Source: Mesostigma viride (Eukaryota > Streptophyta > Mesostigmatophyceae > Mesostigmatales > Mesostigmataceae). From it: a DNA stretch of 62,000 nucleotides. The notes under the pieces were generated by a model. It saw only the letters and a program-made list of their open reading frames with translations. It ran no database searches and was not told the DNA's origin. The position numbers were made by a program, and so were the translations under genes. The first letter of the stretch is position 1, and each line of letters starts with the position of its first letter. Below are positions 23,701 to 43,825 of this stretch, one piece after another. The stretch lies in the NCBI GenBank assembly GCA_009746045.1, contig RPFO01000782.1:1-62000 (forward strand), read 5' to 3'.

Positions 23701-26207
23701 GCGAGCCAAGCGTGTGTGTGTCTACCAGCAAGCGAGCCAAGCGTGTGTGTGTCTGCCAGCAAGCGAGCCAAGCGTGTGTGTGTCTGCCAGCAAGCGAGCC
23801 AAGCGTGTGTGTGTCTGCCAGCAAGCGAGCCAAGCGTGTGTGTGTCTGCCAGCAAGCGAGCCAAGCGTGTGTGTGTCTGCCAGCAAGCGAGCCAAGCGTG
23901 TGTGTGTCTGCCAGCAAGCGAGCCAAGCGTGTGTGTGTCTGCCAGCAAGCGAGCCAAGCGTGTGTGTGTCTACCAGCAAGCGAGCCAAGCGTGTGTGTGT
24001 CGACCAGCAAGCGAGCCAAGTGTGTGTGTGTCTGCCAGCAAGCGAGCCAAGCGCGTGTTGGTCTGCCAGCAAGCGAGCCAAGCGCGTGTTGGTCTGCCAG
24101 CAAGCGAGCCAAGTGTGTGTGTGTCTACCAGCGGGCGCGGGCAGGGGGTATCAACAGCTCAACACATCACGCAGGTGGCAGGCAGCGCGGGGTGCCATGT
24201 GTTTGTGGGCCAGAAGGCCCACATCACTTTCATTCGTGGCCTGCACAAACAAAATAGCATCATCTGGCATGGGGCATCCCCCCCCCCTGCACATGCCGGC
24301 AGGGACCAGCGGGAGTCGCGCACTACTTCCCATGGGGGCACCCACCACATGAGCGCCTTGCCCCCACCCCACCACCGCACGTGCCACCAGCATGCATACG
24401 GCCATGGGACCCCATGCGTGCTGCCTGCAGCAACCCCCCTCCCGCGGCACAAAGAGTGTCCTACCGACCATGACGGTTAAGCGTTCAGGGTGTAGGCTTG
24501 AGGCAGGCAGGCGAATCCCATCGTCCCCACCCCTTTGTCCCCGCCCCCTCGTGCTCACCCCCTCGTCCCCACCCCCTTGTCCCCGCCCCCTCGTGCTCAC
24601 CCCCTCGTCCCCACCCCCTCGTCCCCGCCCCCTCGTGCTCACCCCCTCGTCCCCACCCCCTCGTCCCTACCCCCTCGTGCTCACCTCGTCCCCTCGGCTC
24701 TCCCCCTCCGCTGGCCCTGGCTCTCGCAGGTTGCAGGTCCCCGCAAGAAGGGCCGCGTCGCGCCAAACGCGGGCTGATTCGGCCCATGCCTGCCCGCTGA
24801 CTGCGCCACCTGGTCCCCCTGGCGTGCCGGCATCCAGCAGCACCCTCAGGTGGGGCAGCGCCTCCTCACACAGGTGGGCGGCGTGCAGTGCGGACGCCAG
24901 CTCTAGCCGCACCTCACTGTCGCGTTGGCAACAACATGGTGGCAAGGCGAGGGCCAAGCGGGGGGAGGCGCGGGGGTTATGGTGCTACGGTGACAGCGAG
25001 CAGCAAGGGGGCCCAGGGTAAGCACGGGGGGCACAAGTGAGGGTGCACTTGGAATGGCTACTGTAGGTAGCAGGGGCAGTGACAGGCTGGCCAGGCCGCC
25101 GCAATATAAAGGGGGGCCCCAGGCCCCAGGCCCCAGGCCCCAGGTCCCAGATCCCAGGTCCCAGGTCCCAGGTCCCAGGTCCCAGGTCCCAGGATACGAG
25201 ACACACAGAGAGGAGCACAGCACACACCAACACACACATATAGACACACAAGCGCGGAGGGGGGGGGGCAGGGTGACACGTGGCGGCAGCGCATGCATCC
25301 TTGGCCAGGAGGCTCCCATGGGCAAGAGGGGAGCATAACTGCCAACCACGTCGCCCCACCTGTCCAGTGAATGCACACGCGCGGCTCCTTGTGCGCAAGG
25401 GGTGCTGCCACGGCCCTGCAGGAATGAGACGGCGTGCGTGGAACCACTACAACATAGCGTTGTGTGTGTTGCAGGCAGGTTCGTAGCTTGGTGTGCTGGC
25501 AGCGCTCACTGCGATGACAGGTGTCCTCAAACTACGTGTGAGCGAGGGCCAGCACAAAGGGAGCAGGGCTGGCAGTGCGCACAACAAAACGGGGCCACAG
25601 CTGGCAGCCATACGCGACGCCACCCACCACGCATGCATGTGCTGCCGAGACATCCTGGGCACCCGCGCACACCAGGGGCCACGCGTAGGAGGGGGGTGCC
25701 CTGCATCCCACGTAACGGCTGCCCTTCCTTTGCGCCTGCATTCCTCCCCAATCTTCCCCACTCCCCCTGTTCGCGCGCGCGGCTCCTTGTCGGCGCACAC
25801 AAATGTCATCATCCACACCCACACCACGTGACCCTGGCCTCACACCGACACAGCTCCTCCCTGTCGCCCCGCCCCCCTTTCCACCAACTGTTGTGGCCAG
25901 CTACATCCGAACACGCCGCCTGCACCACCACTGCACAGGGCCCCAGCACCGGGTACCCACGTCACCTCCAAGCAGCACCCGCAGGGTCACTGCCACCACC
26001 ACCCACCCCTCACCTGTTGCCCGCGTCGGCCTGCGTGGCGGCGCGCAGCAGCTCCAGCGCCTCCGCCTCCCTGCCCAGCGCCTGCAACGCGCGCCCCTTG
26101 TGCGCCAGCGCGGCGGCGTGGGTGGGCGCGAAGAACAGTGCCCAGTCGTAGTGACGTAGCGCAGCAGGGAGCTCGCCGCGCTGATGCAGCGACACACCTG
26201 TGTTCAC
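20751..26207 (-). CDS. Tetratricopeptide-repeat protein, three exons of a larger gene
   Basis: Three minus-strand exons join in matching phase. Exon A is 26207-26014 (acceptor CGCCCGCAG, donor AACAG/GTGAGG, phase 0 in and 2 out). Exon B is 24916-24685 (acceptor GCGACAG, donor GACGAG/GTGAGC, out phase 0). Exon C is 20996-20751 (acceptor TGCCCACAG, donor GCGCAG/GTGGGT, out phase 0). Exon A encodes a classic TPR helix pair (GVSLHQRGELPAALRHYDWA, then AALAHKGRALQALGREAEAL). Exon B starts another (VRLELASALHAAHLCEEAL). Exon C adds an Ala/Leu helical stretch (EAVALLSSALAATEPL). TPRs are protein-interaction scaffolds; the partner and cellular role are unknown. The start (above 26207) and end (below 20751) were not resolved. 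The A-B intron is 1.1 kb; the B-C intron is 3.7 kb and mostly minisatellite. Confidence 0.72.
21062..24128. repeat. 31-bp minisatellite, about 99 copies
   Basis: Unit AGCAAGCGAGCCAAGCGTGT plus GTGTGTCTGCC, with variants GAGGCAAG, TACCAG, CGACCAG and CGCGTGTTGG. It fills most of the intron between exons B and C of the antisense TPR gene. Because 31 is not a multiple of three, one 31-residue cycle appears in all three plus frames (1058-1204 codons open) and stop-free runs also occur on the minus strand. The open frames are therefore a property of the unit, not evidence of a protein. Confidence 0.96.
24520..24690. repeat. Minisatellite touching the TPR exon B donor
   Basis: About 21/42-bp units of CCCCCTCGTCCCC and CCCCCTCGTGCTCAC. 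On the minus strand the unit reads GACGAGGGGGTGAGCACGAG, which is nearly the exon B donor context (GACGAG/GTGAGCACGAG), so donor-like copies repeat down the intron. Confidence 0.88.
25105..25195. repeat. 7-bp minisatellite (CCCAGGT/CCCAGGC)n
   Basis: About 13 copies, first GGCCCCA then GGTCCCA type. It lies in the intron between TPR exons A and B. Confidence 0.92.
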
Positions 26208-26211
26208 CTGC

Positions 26212-26330
26212 GGGCGAGGGGCGAGGGGCGAGGGGCGAGGGGCGAGGGGCGAGGGGCGAGGGGCGAGGGGCGAGGGGCGAGGGGGGAGGGGCGAGGGGCG
26301 AGGGGCGAGGGGCGAGGAGCGAGGGGTGAG
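26212..26330. repeat. 7-bp minisatellite abutting the TPR exon A acceptor
   Basis: About 16 copies of GGGGCGA. On the minus (gene) strand it is (TCGCCCC)n and leads straight into the CGCCCGCAG acceptor, so it serves as, or has grown out of, the polypyrimidine tract. Confidence 0.93.
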
Positions 26331-28632
26331 GCACAAGGGTTTGTAACAGGTGCGTGTTCGTGCGTCGCAGTGGATGTTCATGTGGGTTAGCGTCCTGTCC
26401 ATGGAAACGACTCTAGTCTCCTTGTGCGAGCGGCCAGTGCGCCCAAGACAAAGCCGGCCCCATGGCGCAGGCAGCGCAGCTGGGGGCGGTTGAACATGGT
26501 TGCGCGTGTAGCACAGTACAGTACAGTGAAGTACAGTACCATACAGGGTGGTTGCATGCTTACCCCCACATACACCCATGTCAGTGGACACAAGCCGCAG
26601 CAACAATTGGACAAGAAAAATGGCGGGAGCGAACTACCATGTTCCGAGCTCCCCCAGAAATCTTTGCAAGGACAGGCTATACAGCACAAAACAAGCGGGC
26701 AGGGACCCACTGCCGACGAGGACATGGAGGGTATGTTACCACTAATGCTGCCCCCAAAGTGATCAGCGTTGACTGCTCAAGTGAAAAGCATGGTAGTTCC
26801 TCACAGACAATACACACGCACGCGTTGGGTGCCACCCTCTGCTGCGACATCGCAATTACGCAAAACGGACGAGGGGGAGATAGACGGCGATGCGGCTTAG
26901 AAGTCTTACCAAGTTATATATGAAAAGACGTGGTATAACCACAATGAATGTGATGGCCGTCAAAATAGTGGCGGCCAGAAAAGCCCTCTCCATTTGCAGG
27001 GAAATTGTTCTAGAATATCGAGGCACAACCGCTCGCTTCGCTCGCGATTCCGGAATCTTGCCTCCTTTCGGAAACGCGTCATTACAATCGGGTTTCTGGC
27101 GCATAACGCTTTCCTTTGGTTCTGATGACATCGTTAAGAAAATACAAAAACTCTAAATACCCCGTTAACTAACAACGCTGCAGCGCTGCATTGTGTCCAA
27201 TGCCGGTTGTCCCGTGGCACTACCGCAGGACAAGAACAAAAGGCCTTATAATAACAAGCTTCTGTCACAAGGCAGGGCTACAGCGCTGCAAGCTTGCTTC
27301 ATTATCACAGGACGGATCACGAAATTATGAACACCATGAATACCGTTGCCTTGCTCATATCGCTGCTTTTCCAAGCCTGTCACCCTCCAATGGCTGCCCG
27401 TGCAGTGCCTGAAGCTCCTGCGTGCCTGGACGTGATGGCGGTTTGGCATTTGGCCGCTGCAGCCTGTCACAGTCGGGGAAACCCGAAACCGTGCGGCTGG
27501 CGAGTCTCACGCACTACTACTAGTACGCACTCTGGAGTACGCAGCGAGTGGAGGAACAAGTTCACGGGTTTTGTGCTAGCTCCCAGCGCGCCTCCACGTG
27601 GACTTGTTGTTGTTCTTGTTGTTGTGGCCCACGCCGGACGATCTTATGGGGGACCACCGGCGCGGGAAGAATGCTCATCTCTCCCGCCCGATTACTCTCC
27701 CACCGATGTACGAACTCAACTTTTTCCGGGCAAATCAGGGGCAAATTGGGCAAATGGGTATTTTTATTAACCAATGGGAATATCGTTAGGTAAAGGAATC
27801 AACTCAACTTTCCTCAACTCAACGCCGCACGTGGACTAATTTTCCGGGTAAATGGGTATATTTATTAACCACTAGGAATATCGTTACACGTATCGACCAG
27901 CTGGTTACCCAATGTGTGTAGTGTGATAGGTGATATGTTTAGATGGGCTCACGTGGACTAATTCATTGGTCGAAGGCCAACACATCATTTAATAACAGTA
28001 GTTCTTATCGCGCCACGTACGCAACCAAGAGTCTACTCCGGAAACTGCTGGCCAAAGTAGTGAAAGTACAATCATATCCAGTTTCAATAGTTATTGCATT
28101 CTTGGCGCGCTCGCTCTCTTGGTACATAGTTGCCTAGGTTGCCAACGTAAACCTTTTCATAGCAGGCCCTGGAATCCAAGCTTATTATTCCACTCAGACA
28201 AGGGCCTTACTAGGAAGGATTTTGAAAAGAAATTTCACGCGACCAGAATACCCAACAGTAGGGCAGAGCAGGCTCACAAAACCCAATAGATTCTCTTTCC
28301 GCCCCCCCCCCTAAATATTGGCGAACCCCTCCCACGAATAATCTATGAACACTTCTCAAAATGGGTCCGAGCAGTCTGTTTCCACTGGAATAAATTAGGG
28401 GCAGGCAACGTAGGTCGAGGAGGTTACGCCGTCGAGTTCCAGAGTAGTTTCGCCGAGCGAGTACGCCGCCGACTCCCGAAAGCTCGATACTGACGCGAAT
28501 GCACGCAGCCATCCGCGTAAAATGTAAATAGATGTATCTGCGCTGGTTGTCTCCTTGGTATTACACCATTGAAAACGTGAGGATTGTGACTAGAGGTTGC
28601 CATAAGGGCTGCAAGGGTATAGAGGGCTGGTC
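26331..28632. other. Between the TPR and mevalonate kinase genes; no gene confirmed
   Basis: A minus-strand ATG frame (26495-26387, starting MFNRPQLRCLRHGAGF) could be an upstream TPR-gene exon but has no clear donor. An 88-codon plus-strand frame at 26890-27156 has no recognisable domain. A segment with AAATGGGTAT and ATTAACCA occurs twice (about 27752 and 27850). The two genes are divergently oriented, so promoters should lie here; none could be pinned down. Confidence 0.4.
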
Positions 28633-37202
<8,570 letters not shown>

Positions 37203-37235
37203 AGTGGTTAACCCAGGGTGATGTACTGCGTGGCC

Positions 37236-37640
37236 CTGTAAATTAAATTAAATTAAATTGGAACATATCTCCGTTGGGAGTTCATGTAGCACATATCCCT
37301 GAGAAGGGGCATATGGCTTTTAATACATTCTGGGCTACTTCCTGCACTGAAGGGTAGGGTGTAAACTACACCTGCTCTGGGTGCACAAAGTGCAACTGCA
37401 CCACTATGTATTCCAGCAGCTAAGGTGCGGACATAGGGTGGAAGATCATCATGGCTAAACGATGACTAGGGCATGCCCTGTGTGGCTGTGGCCCTGTAAC
37501 CCATGGAGTACTTGGTTTAGAGACTGTCTTATATTAATAAATTAAGAACATACCTCCGCGGGGAGGGTATGTAACACATATCCCTGAGAAGCGGCATATG
37601 GTTTTCAATACATTCTAGGCGACAACCTGCTTCATGGCTA
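37236..37640 (-). mobile_element. Two antisense retroelement 3' ends downstream of MVK
   Basis: Each reads on the minus strand as a body ending in GCATATGCCCCTTCTCAGGG, then ATATGTGCTACATG, CTCCCAACGGAG, and a short tail of (AATTT/TTAAT)n (tails at 37236-37260 and 37535-37545). Related ends occur at 42640-42713 (plus), 53411, 54247 and 54650 (minus). The first starts 34 bp after the MVK stop, so it may contribute to its 3' UTR (TGTAA at 37234). Confidence 0.65.
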
Positions 37641-38399
37641 TAGAGCATTTCTAGTACCTAGATTACCATCAATTAATTCCCACTGTGTCAAAGATGTTCC
37701 TCTGTGCAAGAGTTACGGAGCAGCCTGAATTTTAACAGAAAGATCACACTCGCCACTGATTCCGTAGATTCAGGATCCAGACTGGTTTTTAACCCCCCCC
37801 CGAATCGCATTCACATCGGGAGTAATCCCACCTGAACAGCAAATCCGGCCAAATATTTTGTATAGTGACCCCCTGAGACCTCACTCCCGACCGAAATTGT
37901 GGCGATTTTGCGAATTCCCCTGAATTACAGTGGGAGTGGCTTGAACGGACAGTTAGCCAGTCTCGTCCACTCCCACTCCAAAAGCCCCGATTCTGCCCTG
38001 AAAAATATTTCGCACTGTACATTTCCTTCTCGATTTCTGAACATTAGTACGGCATGAACAATGAATTTGTTGAATACCAGTGATATGGTACGGTCTACTG
38101 TTGCCGCGCCCCGCCGATCCTGATCAGGGAAATTTGGCGAGCCTACATGGGCCGACGCGGGTCACTCCCGCGTTACTCCCAAAACGCACCAAATATCCGG
38201 GCTATTAGCCCGAACCCCCCAAAACAATTCAGCTGAACACTAGTGTGCAGCTACACTAGTGTGAACATGCTGTAACATGCCACTAGCGTAACTGGAATTT
38301 TGAAACCACTCAAGACTCATGTAGTAGGGCGAGGGCATGGTGCAGGCGCATGTAACTGCTTGTTTGCTTTACAAGGTTACAGTACTCCATGACATCCCC
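37641..38399. other. No gene recognised
   Basis: Mixed-composition sequence. A dyad ACACTAGTGTGCAGCTACACTAGTGT-like inverted pair lies near 38237-38263. Confidence 0.4.
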
Positions 38400-38410
38400 C
38401 AGCACATGGC

Positions 38411-40886
38411 ATGCGGGATTCTGTCAGCACGGTGGAATCTGATCACCGTCTCGTGCTCGCTCGCATCAGATTGCGGTTTCCTGGGGTGAAACCGTTGCGA
38501 CAGCTGGCGCCTCAGCCAGATCTGAAGGTGCTCCGGATTGTGCTGAAGGATGCCGACAAGATGTCAGCAGCAGAGCAGGCCGCTATGTCGCACAGGGATG
38601 ACTTTCTGGCCGTCTTCGACGCCAGGGGCAGCCGACAGCAGTTAAACGCTATTCCGCCGCCGGGTGATATTTCAGTGATCCTCCGCGGCGTCGCTGCCAA
38701 GTATCGCCTGGCTGCCCGCACCCTCCCCACCTTGCCTCCGCGCCGACAGCTTGCTGTCCACCGTCACGCACCGACAGTGGTCGCCGCCAGGCAGATGCTC
38801 CGCCGCAACAGGGATCCGACTGCCAAACCTGGGCTGCAAGCAGCTCTAAGGTCCGCCTACGAGCAGGCTGAGAAGGCAGACGCTCAGCAGATGGTCAAGG
38901 ACCTGCGCAGCTGCCAGCAGAAGCACGACGGCAAAGGGGCCTGGTTCTGGTACAAGCGCCTTGGGCACCCGGACGGCCTCAGCCAACCCCACCGCCAAGA
39001 CGCCCCCGGCGCCCCAGCCAAGCGGCTTCGTACCTGGGCCGCGGCCACGGCCGAGGTCGTGGGGACAGCTGCGCCGCCCCGGCGCCCCCGCCCCTGCTCC
39101 CAGCCGCCGCCGCCCGCCCGGCCGCCCTGGCCGGCCCCGCTGGGCCCCCGGCCCCGCCTAGGTCAGCGGCGGACTACCTAGTCCCCCCGCTGGTCGGCCC
39201 ACTTGGCGACCCGTCCGACATGCCTCCTTAATTTCACCTCTCGCGAGGTCACGGAGGCGGTCCAGCGCCTGCGTTATGACGCAGCCACCGGCTCTGACGA
39301 GATTCCTGCTGCAGTTGTAAAACTTGCAGCCGAATTCGAGGACACAGGTGTTATGCTGCTCTTCCGGGACATCTGCAACCGCCTTCTGCTGTCGTCGCAA
39401 CCACCTCCAGCGGCCTAGCAACACAGTTTTCGCACGATGCTGTACAAGAACAAGGGGTCGCCTGCCGACCCCGGCAACTACAGAGGGGTGTGCATTCAAA
39501 GTGCCCCCCTCAAGCTTCTTATGCGGCTCATCCTGAACCGCCTGCGCACGGCCCTGGACGGTCACCTCAGCGAGACTCAGCACGGCTTCCGGACAAGGTC
39601 GCAACACAGTACAGGCGCTCTTCGCTACTCGCCGACTGGTGGAGGAACTGCAACGCCTTCAGCCTGGTGAGTCCCCTTTGCACCTTGTGCTGGTGGACTT
39701 CATCAAAGCCTTCGATTCGGTTTTCTGGCCTGCGCTTTGGGACATCCTCGAGTTGTTCCGGATCCCCCGCCCCCTGATTGCTGTCATCCGCAACCTGTAT
39801 GAAGGGTCCACCACTTCGGTGCGCACTTCTTACGTGACCACGCCCCCATGCCCTTTACAGAAGGGTGTGTGGCAGGGCTGCGTGCTGTCGCCCTACCTGT
39901 TCATTATTGTGGTCGAATACGTAATGATTCAGGCGCGTAAGCGGTTTGCTCGCATCGTGGGTAGGGAACCAGGGGTGCAGGTCGCTAAAAGATATTGGCA
40001 TGGCGGAGCGGACACTGAGATTCGGCTGGCCGACATCATCTACGCAGACGACACCACCCTCTTCGAAGACACTGGGCACGTGCAGACATGGCTTGACTGC
40101 CTGGCTATCGAGGCCCGTGCAGTGGGGCTTGAGGTCAGCAAGAAGACAGAGGCCCTGGCGGTTGGGCTCACCCACCCACCGCCACCCCTCTATCTCCTCG
40201 ACGGCTCTCGAGTCCAGTAATAATCGGGACCGCGTCAAGCTGCTGGGCAGCCTGCTCCCCAGCTGCGAGGTTGATGTGGACCATCGCATCTCCCTCGCCT
40301 GGCACGCTTTACGCCAGTACCGCGGGCCCTGTGGCGCAAGCCCCTGGGCAAGATCGAGAAACAGGACCTGTTCAAGGTCCTCGTCCTTCCTGTTCTCACG
40401 TATGGGGCCGAGACGTGGACCCTCACCGCCGACCTGGCCCGCAAGCTGGACGGCGCGGTCACCAAAATGCTGCGTTCCATTTTCAGAGTAGGATACGCTG
40501 CTCATGTCCGCAATGAGGACCTGTACCAGGGCATGCCATATATCACCAGCACCATTAAGCAGCGACGCCTGCAGCTAGTAGGGCACCTAGCTCGCACCAA
40601 CCAGGTAGACACCTCACGTGGCCCCCCCGCAGGTCTGCGACCAGCTCAGCCTGGCCGGCACCTCCTGACGTGGGCTGGGCCCAGTGATGTTAGACGCCGC
40701 AAGGCCCGCACCTTCAAAGAACAGCTAGTAGAGGACATGGGGGGCCTAGGCCTCTCCGTGATTTGGACGAAGATGATGGACAAGGCCAAGTGGGCCCAGG
40801 TCATAGAGGACAACGAGCCCCCCCCAGTGGGGAAGCGCCCGCGTGTGCGGCAAACCCGTGGGCGGCACGCCAGACAGGTCCCCTAG
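38411..40886 (+). pseudogene. LINE ORF2 relic: endonuclease C-terminus and reverse transcriptase
   Basis: Begins with the end of an AP-endonuclease domain (SDHRLVLARIRLRFPG), followed by a linker and a reverse transcriptase. RT signatures include YKNKGSPADPGNYRGV, QHGFRTRS, VDFIKAFDSVFWPALW (first catalytic Asp), PLQKGVWQGCVLSPYLF, and YADDTTLFEDT near 40040. The C-terminal region has TYGAETWTLT and LVGHLARTNQVDT. In-frame stops at 39179 and 39416 and frame changes near 39620, 40215 and 40350 make it inactive. It is 5'-truncated (no endonuclease N-terminus or ORF1). It is the longest copy of the family whose fragments recur at 42119, 44300, 44815, 50460, 52543 and 56220. Confidence 0.88.
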
Positions 40887-41067
40887 GGCAGCGTGAGGCT
40901 GTCTAGATAGATGTTGTAGTTAGAATGCTGTTAGATAGATGTCATAGGTAGCGGATGTAGATAGCTTAGACCGGTAGGACTGTTTGCACCCCTCCACCCA
41001 TCCATCGGGGTTAATGCTCCGTGACTCCCCAACGGGAGCACGAGACTAATTAATTAATTAATTAATG
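40887..41067 (+). mobile_element. LINE 3' UTR with terminal stem-loop and (TAAT)n tail
   Basis: Follows the ORF2 stop. Contains CCACCCATCCATCGGGG, then GTGCTCC-type sequence (here ATGCTCCGTGACTCCCCAAC) pairing with GGGAGCACGAG, then ACTAATTAATTAATTAATTAA. The stem GCTCC/GGAGC and the tetranucleotide tail are shared with other copies in the window. Confidence 0.8.
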
Positions 41068-41811
41068 GCATGCGGGTACTTTGCATAGCCTAGCATCGGA
41101 AAAGAGATCAAAAAAGAAATTAGTGGGAAAGAGGGTGGGCATTATATCTGATCTCCCCATCGGTTGTCCCAAGACAACCAATCATGTGTACATGCCTCAA
41201 GTGGCATGTCATGGAGAGTAATTAAGTCAAATCCATGAATAATTGTAGTCTGTGAAAAATGGCTCGGACTTGGAGTTGGACTTCGGAGTTGGAAAGCCAC
41301 ATGGCGAAATCAAATAAGAGGTATACCTCCAGCGATATCGGTGATTTGAATGGTACAGAATCGGTGGTACTGCACGACGGTATTGGACGGAATTCCCGGT
41401 CTGGCAAGCGGATTTTACATCTCACGTAACATGCAGAAAAGGGCTTGGGTACGCGGTTACATGGCTCGCAGAAAAGGAACCTGGGCGACTCTTTGGCGCC
41501 ACATCGGTCGTGACGTTGTTTGCTCCCTTGGATCTGCATCTAAGGCGTTCGATGGTTGTTTCGAAACCCGGTCGATGAGATTTGACGGAGAAGTCGAGTA
41601 TATATACGTGATCCTTTTTAGACACATCGGTGAAAATCTAAAGGTCGGACCCTTAGACCGTCTGAATTGAAATTGAAATTGAAATTCGGTCTCATTCTAG
41701 TCGGTGAAAAAATGTAGTTTATCCCCACTTCACGCCCCAGCCTGATTAATTTAAATAATTGAGACCCGTGCTCCCGTTGAGGATTCACAGAGTATTTACC
41801 CCGATCATGGA
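41068..41811. other. No gene recognised; one (TTGAAA)n-type tail
   Basis: A short run of ATTGAAATTGAAATTGAAATT at about 41665-41685 looks like another retroelement tail. A plus-strand frame at 41350-41670 has no recognisable domain. Confidence 0.4.
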
Positions 41812-42112
41812 TGGATTAATTAATTAATAAAACTCGTGCTCCCGTTGGGGAGTCACGGAGCACCGAAGTGCTTTTAGTCCCTGTGTGTGCACAACAGGAG
41901 AAAGGGCAGAGACCCCCAGTCGCCTTCATGACGCAAACGGACACGCTAACGATCCGGCAATCTGTGGGTGCAATAAGACCCATGTGAGCATGGCATAACA
42001 GGGAGCGTGGGCAAGGAATCTGGTCATAGCCAGGACGTAGCATGGCTGTACAAGGACTAAGCTAAGGCTATGGCTGGTTGTATACCGTGCGTCAAGCTAA
42101 ACGGCACAGTAA
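41812..42112 (-). mobile_element. SINE-like element, antisense copy
   Basis: On the minus strand it reads from about 42112 (CGCACGGTATACAACCAGCC) through CCATGCTACGTCCTGGCTATG, GTTATGCCATGCTCACATGG, and GATTGCCGGATCGTTAGCG to AAAAGCACTTCGGTGCTCCG, then the LINE-type terminal stem-loop CTCCCCAACGGGAGCACGAG and a (TTAA)n tail at 41812-41830. A second copy lies on the plus strand at 54338-54663. Body unlike the LINE but identical 3' end is the usual LINE/SINE tail-sharing arrangement. Confidence 0.7.
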
Positions 42113-42118
42113 CCCGGG

Positions 42119-42713
42119 ATGCTCCGTCAGGCCCTGAATGTAGGGTTTTCCACGCATAGGTCTTTAGAATCTTTGTACCAGGGCATGCCTCGCATTTCGG
42201 ACGAGATTAGACAGCGTAGGATAGCATTCGTAGGACATCTTGCTCGCACCAGCCAGGTAGACACCGACCTCGGTCTGGCCGGCCCCCAGCGGCTTGGCCA
42301 GCCAGGGCGGCATATCCTGGCCTGGCCTGGCCCCAAGGACATTCCTAAGAAGGTAGGCAAACATGTCATGACCTACCCACAGCAGTTGATGGCTGACCTA
42401 GTAGTGGTCCCAGCTCACTTTGAACATCGCATTCACTCCCTCTCTCTCGCTTGGACTGCTATGCAGGACAAGAAGAGGTGGAAGACCATTGTCCAGGCTC
42501 ATACGCCCGCCCCTGTGGGCAAGCCCCCTCCCCCAAGCGGAAGGGGCGCTTTGCTGAGTAGAATAGGTAGGGTTTTCTAGATTAGATTAGGTTACAGTTA
42601 GATTAGTTCGGTTTCGCGGCTTTGTACCCCCTCCATCCATCCGCCACGGGAATATGTGCTACATGATCTCCCAACGGAGTCATGTTATAATTTAATTTTA
42701 TTTAATTTAATAC
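42119..42713 (+). pseudogene. LINE ORF2 C-terminal fragment and 3' end
   Basis: An open frame (42119-42580) has LYQGMPRISDEIRQRRIAF, then VGHLARTSQVDTDLG and GRHILAWPGP, matching the C-terminus of the 38411 copy. It is followed by CTCCATCCATCC, ATGTGCTACATG, CTCCCAACGGAG and an (ATTTA)n-like tail at about 42685-42713. It is severely 5'-truncated, with a different tail subtype from the 40887 copy. Confidence 0.78.
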
Positions 42714-42829
42714 CATGCGTGAGCGGTGCACGTGACTAGGTATGTTGGCACAGCTTGGCGAACATTCTAAGCATGGCTGCCATGGCGGCAGTGACTACCG
42801 AGGGATACAAGCTAGGGCTATTAGCTAGT

Positions 42830-43825
42830 CTAGCCCGCGGGGGGCGTCCACATCTTGTGGTTGATCATCAGGTCCCCGCCCCTCCAGTACACCTTGGGCT
42901 TCTGGGGGTCCTGCTTGTGGCGGAGGTATTCCGGCCACAGGTCGCGTCGCTGCTGCTGCTGAGCGGGGGTCAGGTCGTCGTCCAGTGTCCAGGTGAGGTC
43001 GTGCAACCGCTTGCGACGGGAGAGGAACCGCTGCTTGTCCTCACGGGAGGGGAAGGTGAGCAGGACTGGTGGGGGAGCCGCCTTGTCCCGTGAGTGGGGA
43101 AGGCGGTGACACCCACGCAGTTCTACCTCACCTACCAGGCCCATGAGGGTAAGGAGCTGGTCCTTGAGCTCGTCGGCAAGGGAGGTTGACGTCTCACCTG
43201 GCTTCTGGGGGAAACGACGCAGCACCACTCGGCACTCGCGGCGAGCGCGGTCGGTGACCTCCCGTTACTGGGCCTGGGGGTGGTCCTCCAGCTCCTGGAG
43301 CTTCGTGGCGATGGCGTCGGTGGTGGAGGCGGTCGCTGTCCGCAGCAGGTCCGCGTAGGAGAACGGTGGGAGGTCGCCAGCATCCTGCCGGGGTGGCTGG
43401 GATGCAATGGTGGCCGTCTGCTCCGCTATCTTTGGGACCTGTGTTGTCAGGGCCTCGGTGTGGGCGGTGATGGCCTCAAGCTTCTTCATGAGCACGCCGC
43501 ACTTGCCCTCCACCTGGTTAAGGCGAGAGACAAGTGCAGCATGCGTTTCTGAAGCCTGCGCCTCGGTGTGTAGCGCCGTGAACTGGGGTTGTAGCTTGTG
43601 GAGGACCCGGGTTTCCACATTGGAGACCCGGGCCTCGACCGTGTTGAGCGTGGTGTTCAGCGATGTCAGCTTCTCGGCCAGCGGCCAGGTCACGTGCTCC
43701 TCCAGCACTGCGCGGATTTCATCCTTGCAGTGGGAGGGAGCCGATGGGGCTGCCGGCTGTGCGGGGGCGGGGGCGCTGAGCGCTTTGCCGAGGTCGCCGA
43801 GGCTGCGCTGGTAGTGGCTGGTCAA
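42830..43825 (-). pseudogene. LINE ORF1 (L1 ORF1p-like) with one stop
   Basis: Two minus-strand frames, 43825-43265 and 43228-42830, lie in the same phase and are separated by a single TAA at 43265-43267. The first part has a coiled coil (SLNTTLNTVEARVSNVETR) and FSYADLLRTA. The second has an RRM-like part (VELRGCHRLPHSRDKAAPPP, VLLTFPSREDKQRFLSRRK) and a C-terminal domain (WTLDDDLTPAQQQQRRDLWP). Apart from the one stop it is intact over about 330 residues. No ATG is seen at the 5' side (the frame opens at TTG 43825 or earlier), so it may be truncated. Confidence 0.72.

Noticed and set aside
20866-24480. Open frames of 1058-1204 codons on the plus strand, Cys-rich repeats
   Set aside because: Identical 31-residue cycle in all three forward frames from a 31-bp minisatellite; lies in an intron of the antisense TPR gene.
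38411-40886. Active LINE
   Set aside because: At least two in-frame stops and three frame changes, and the 5' half is missing.
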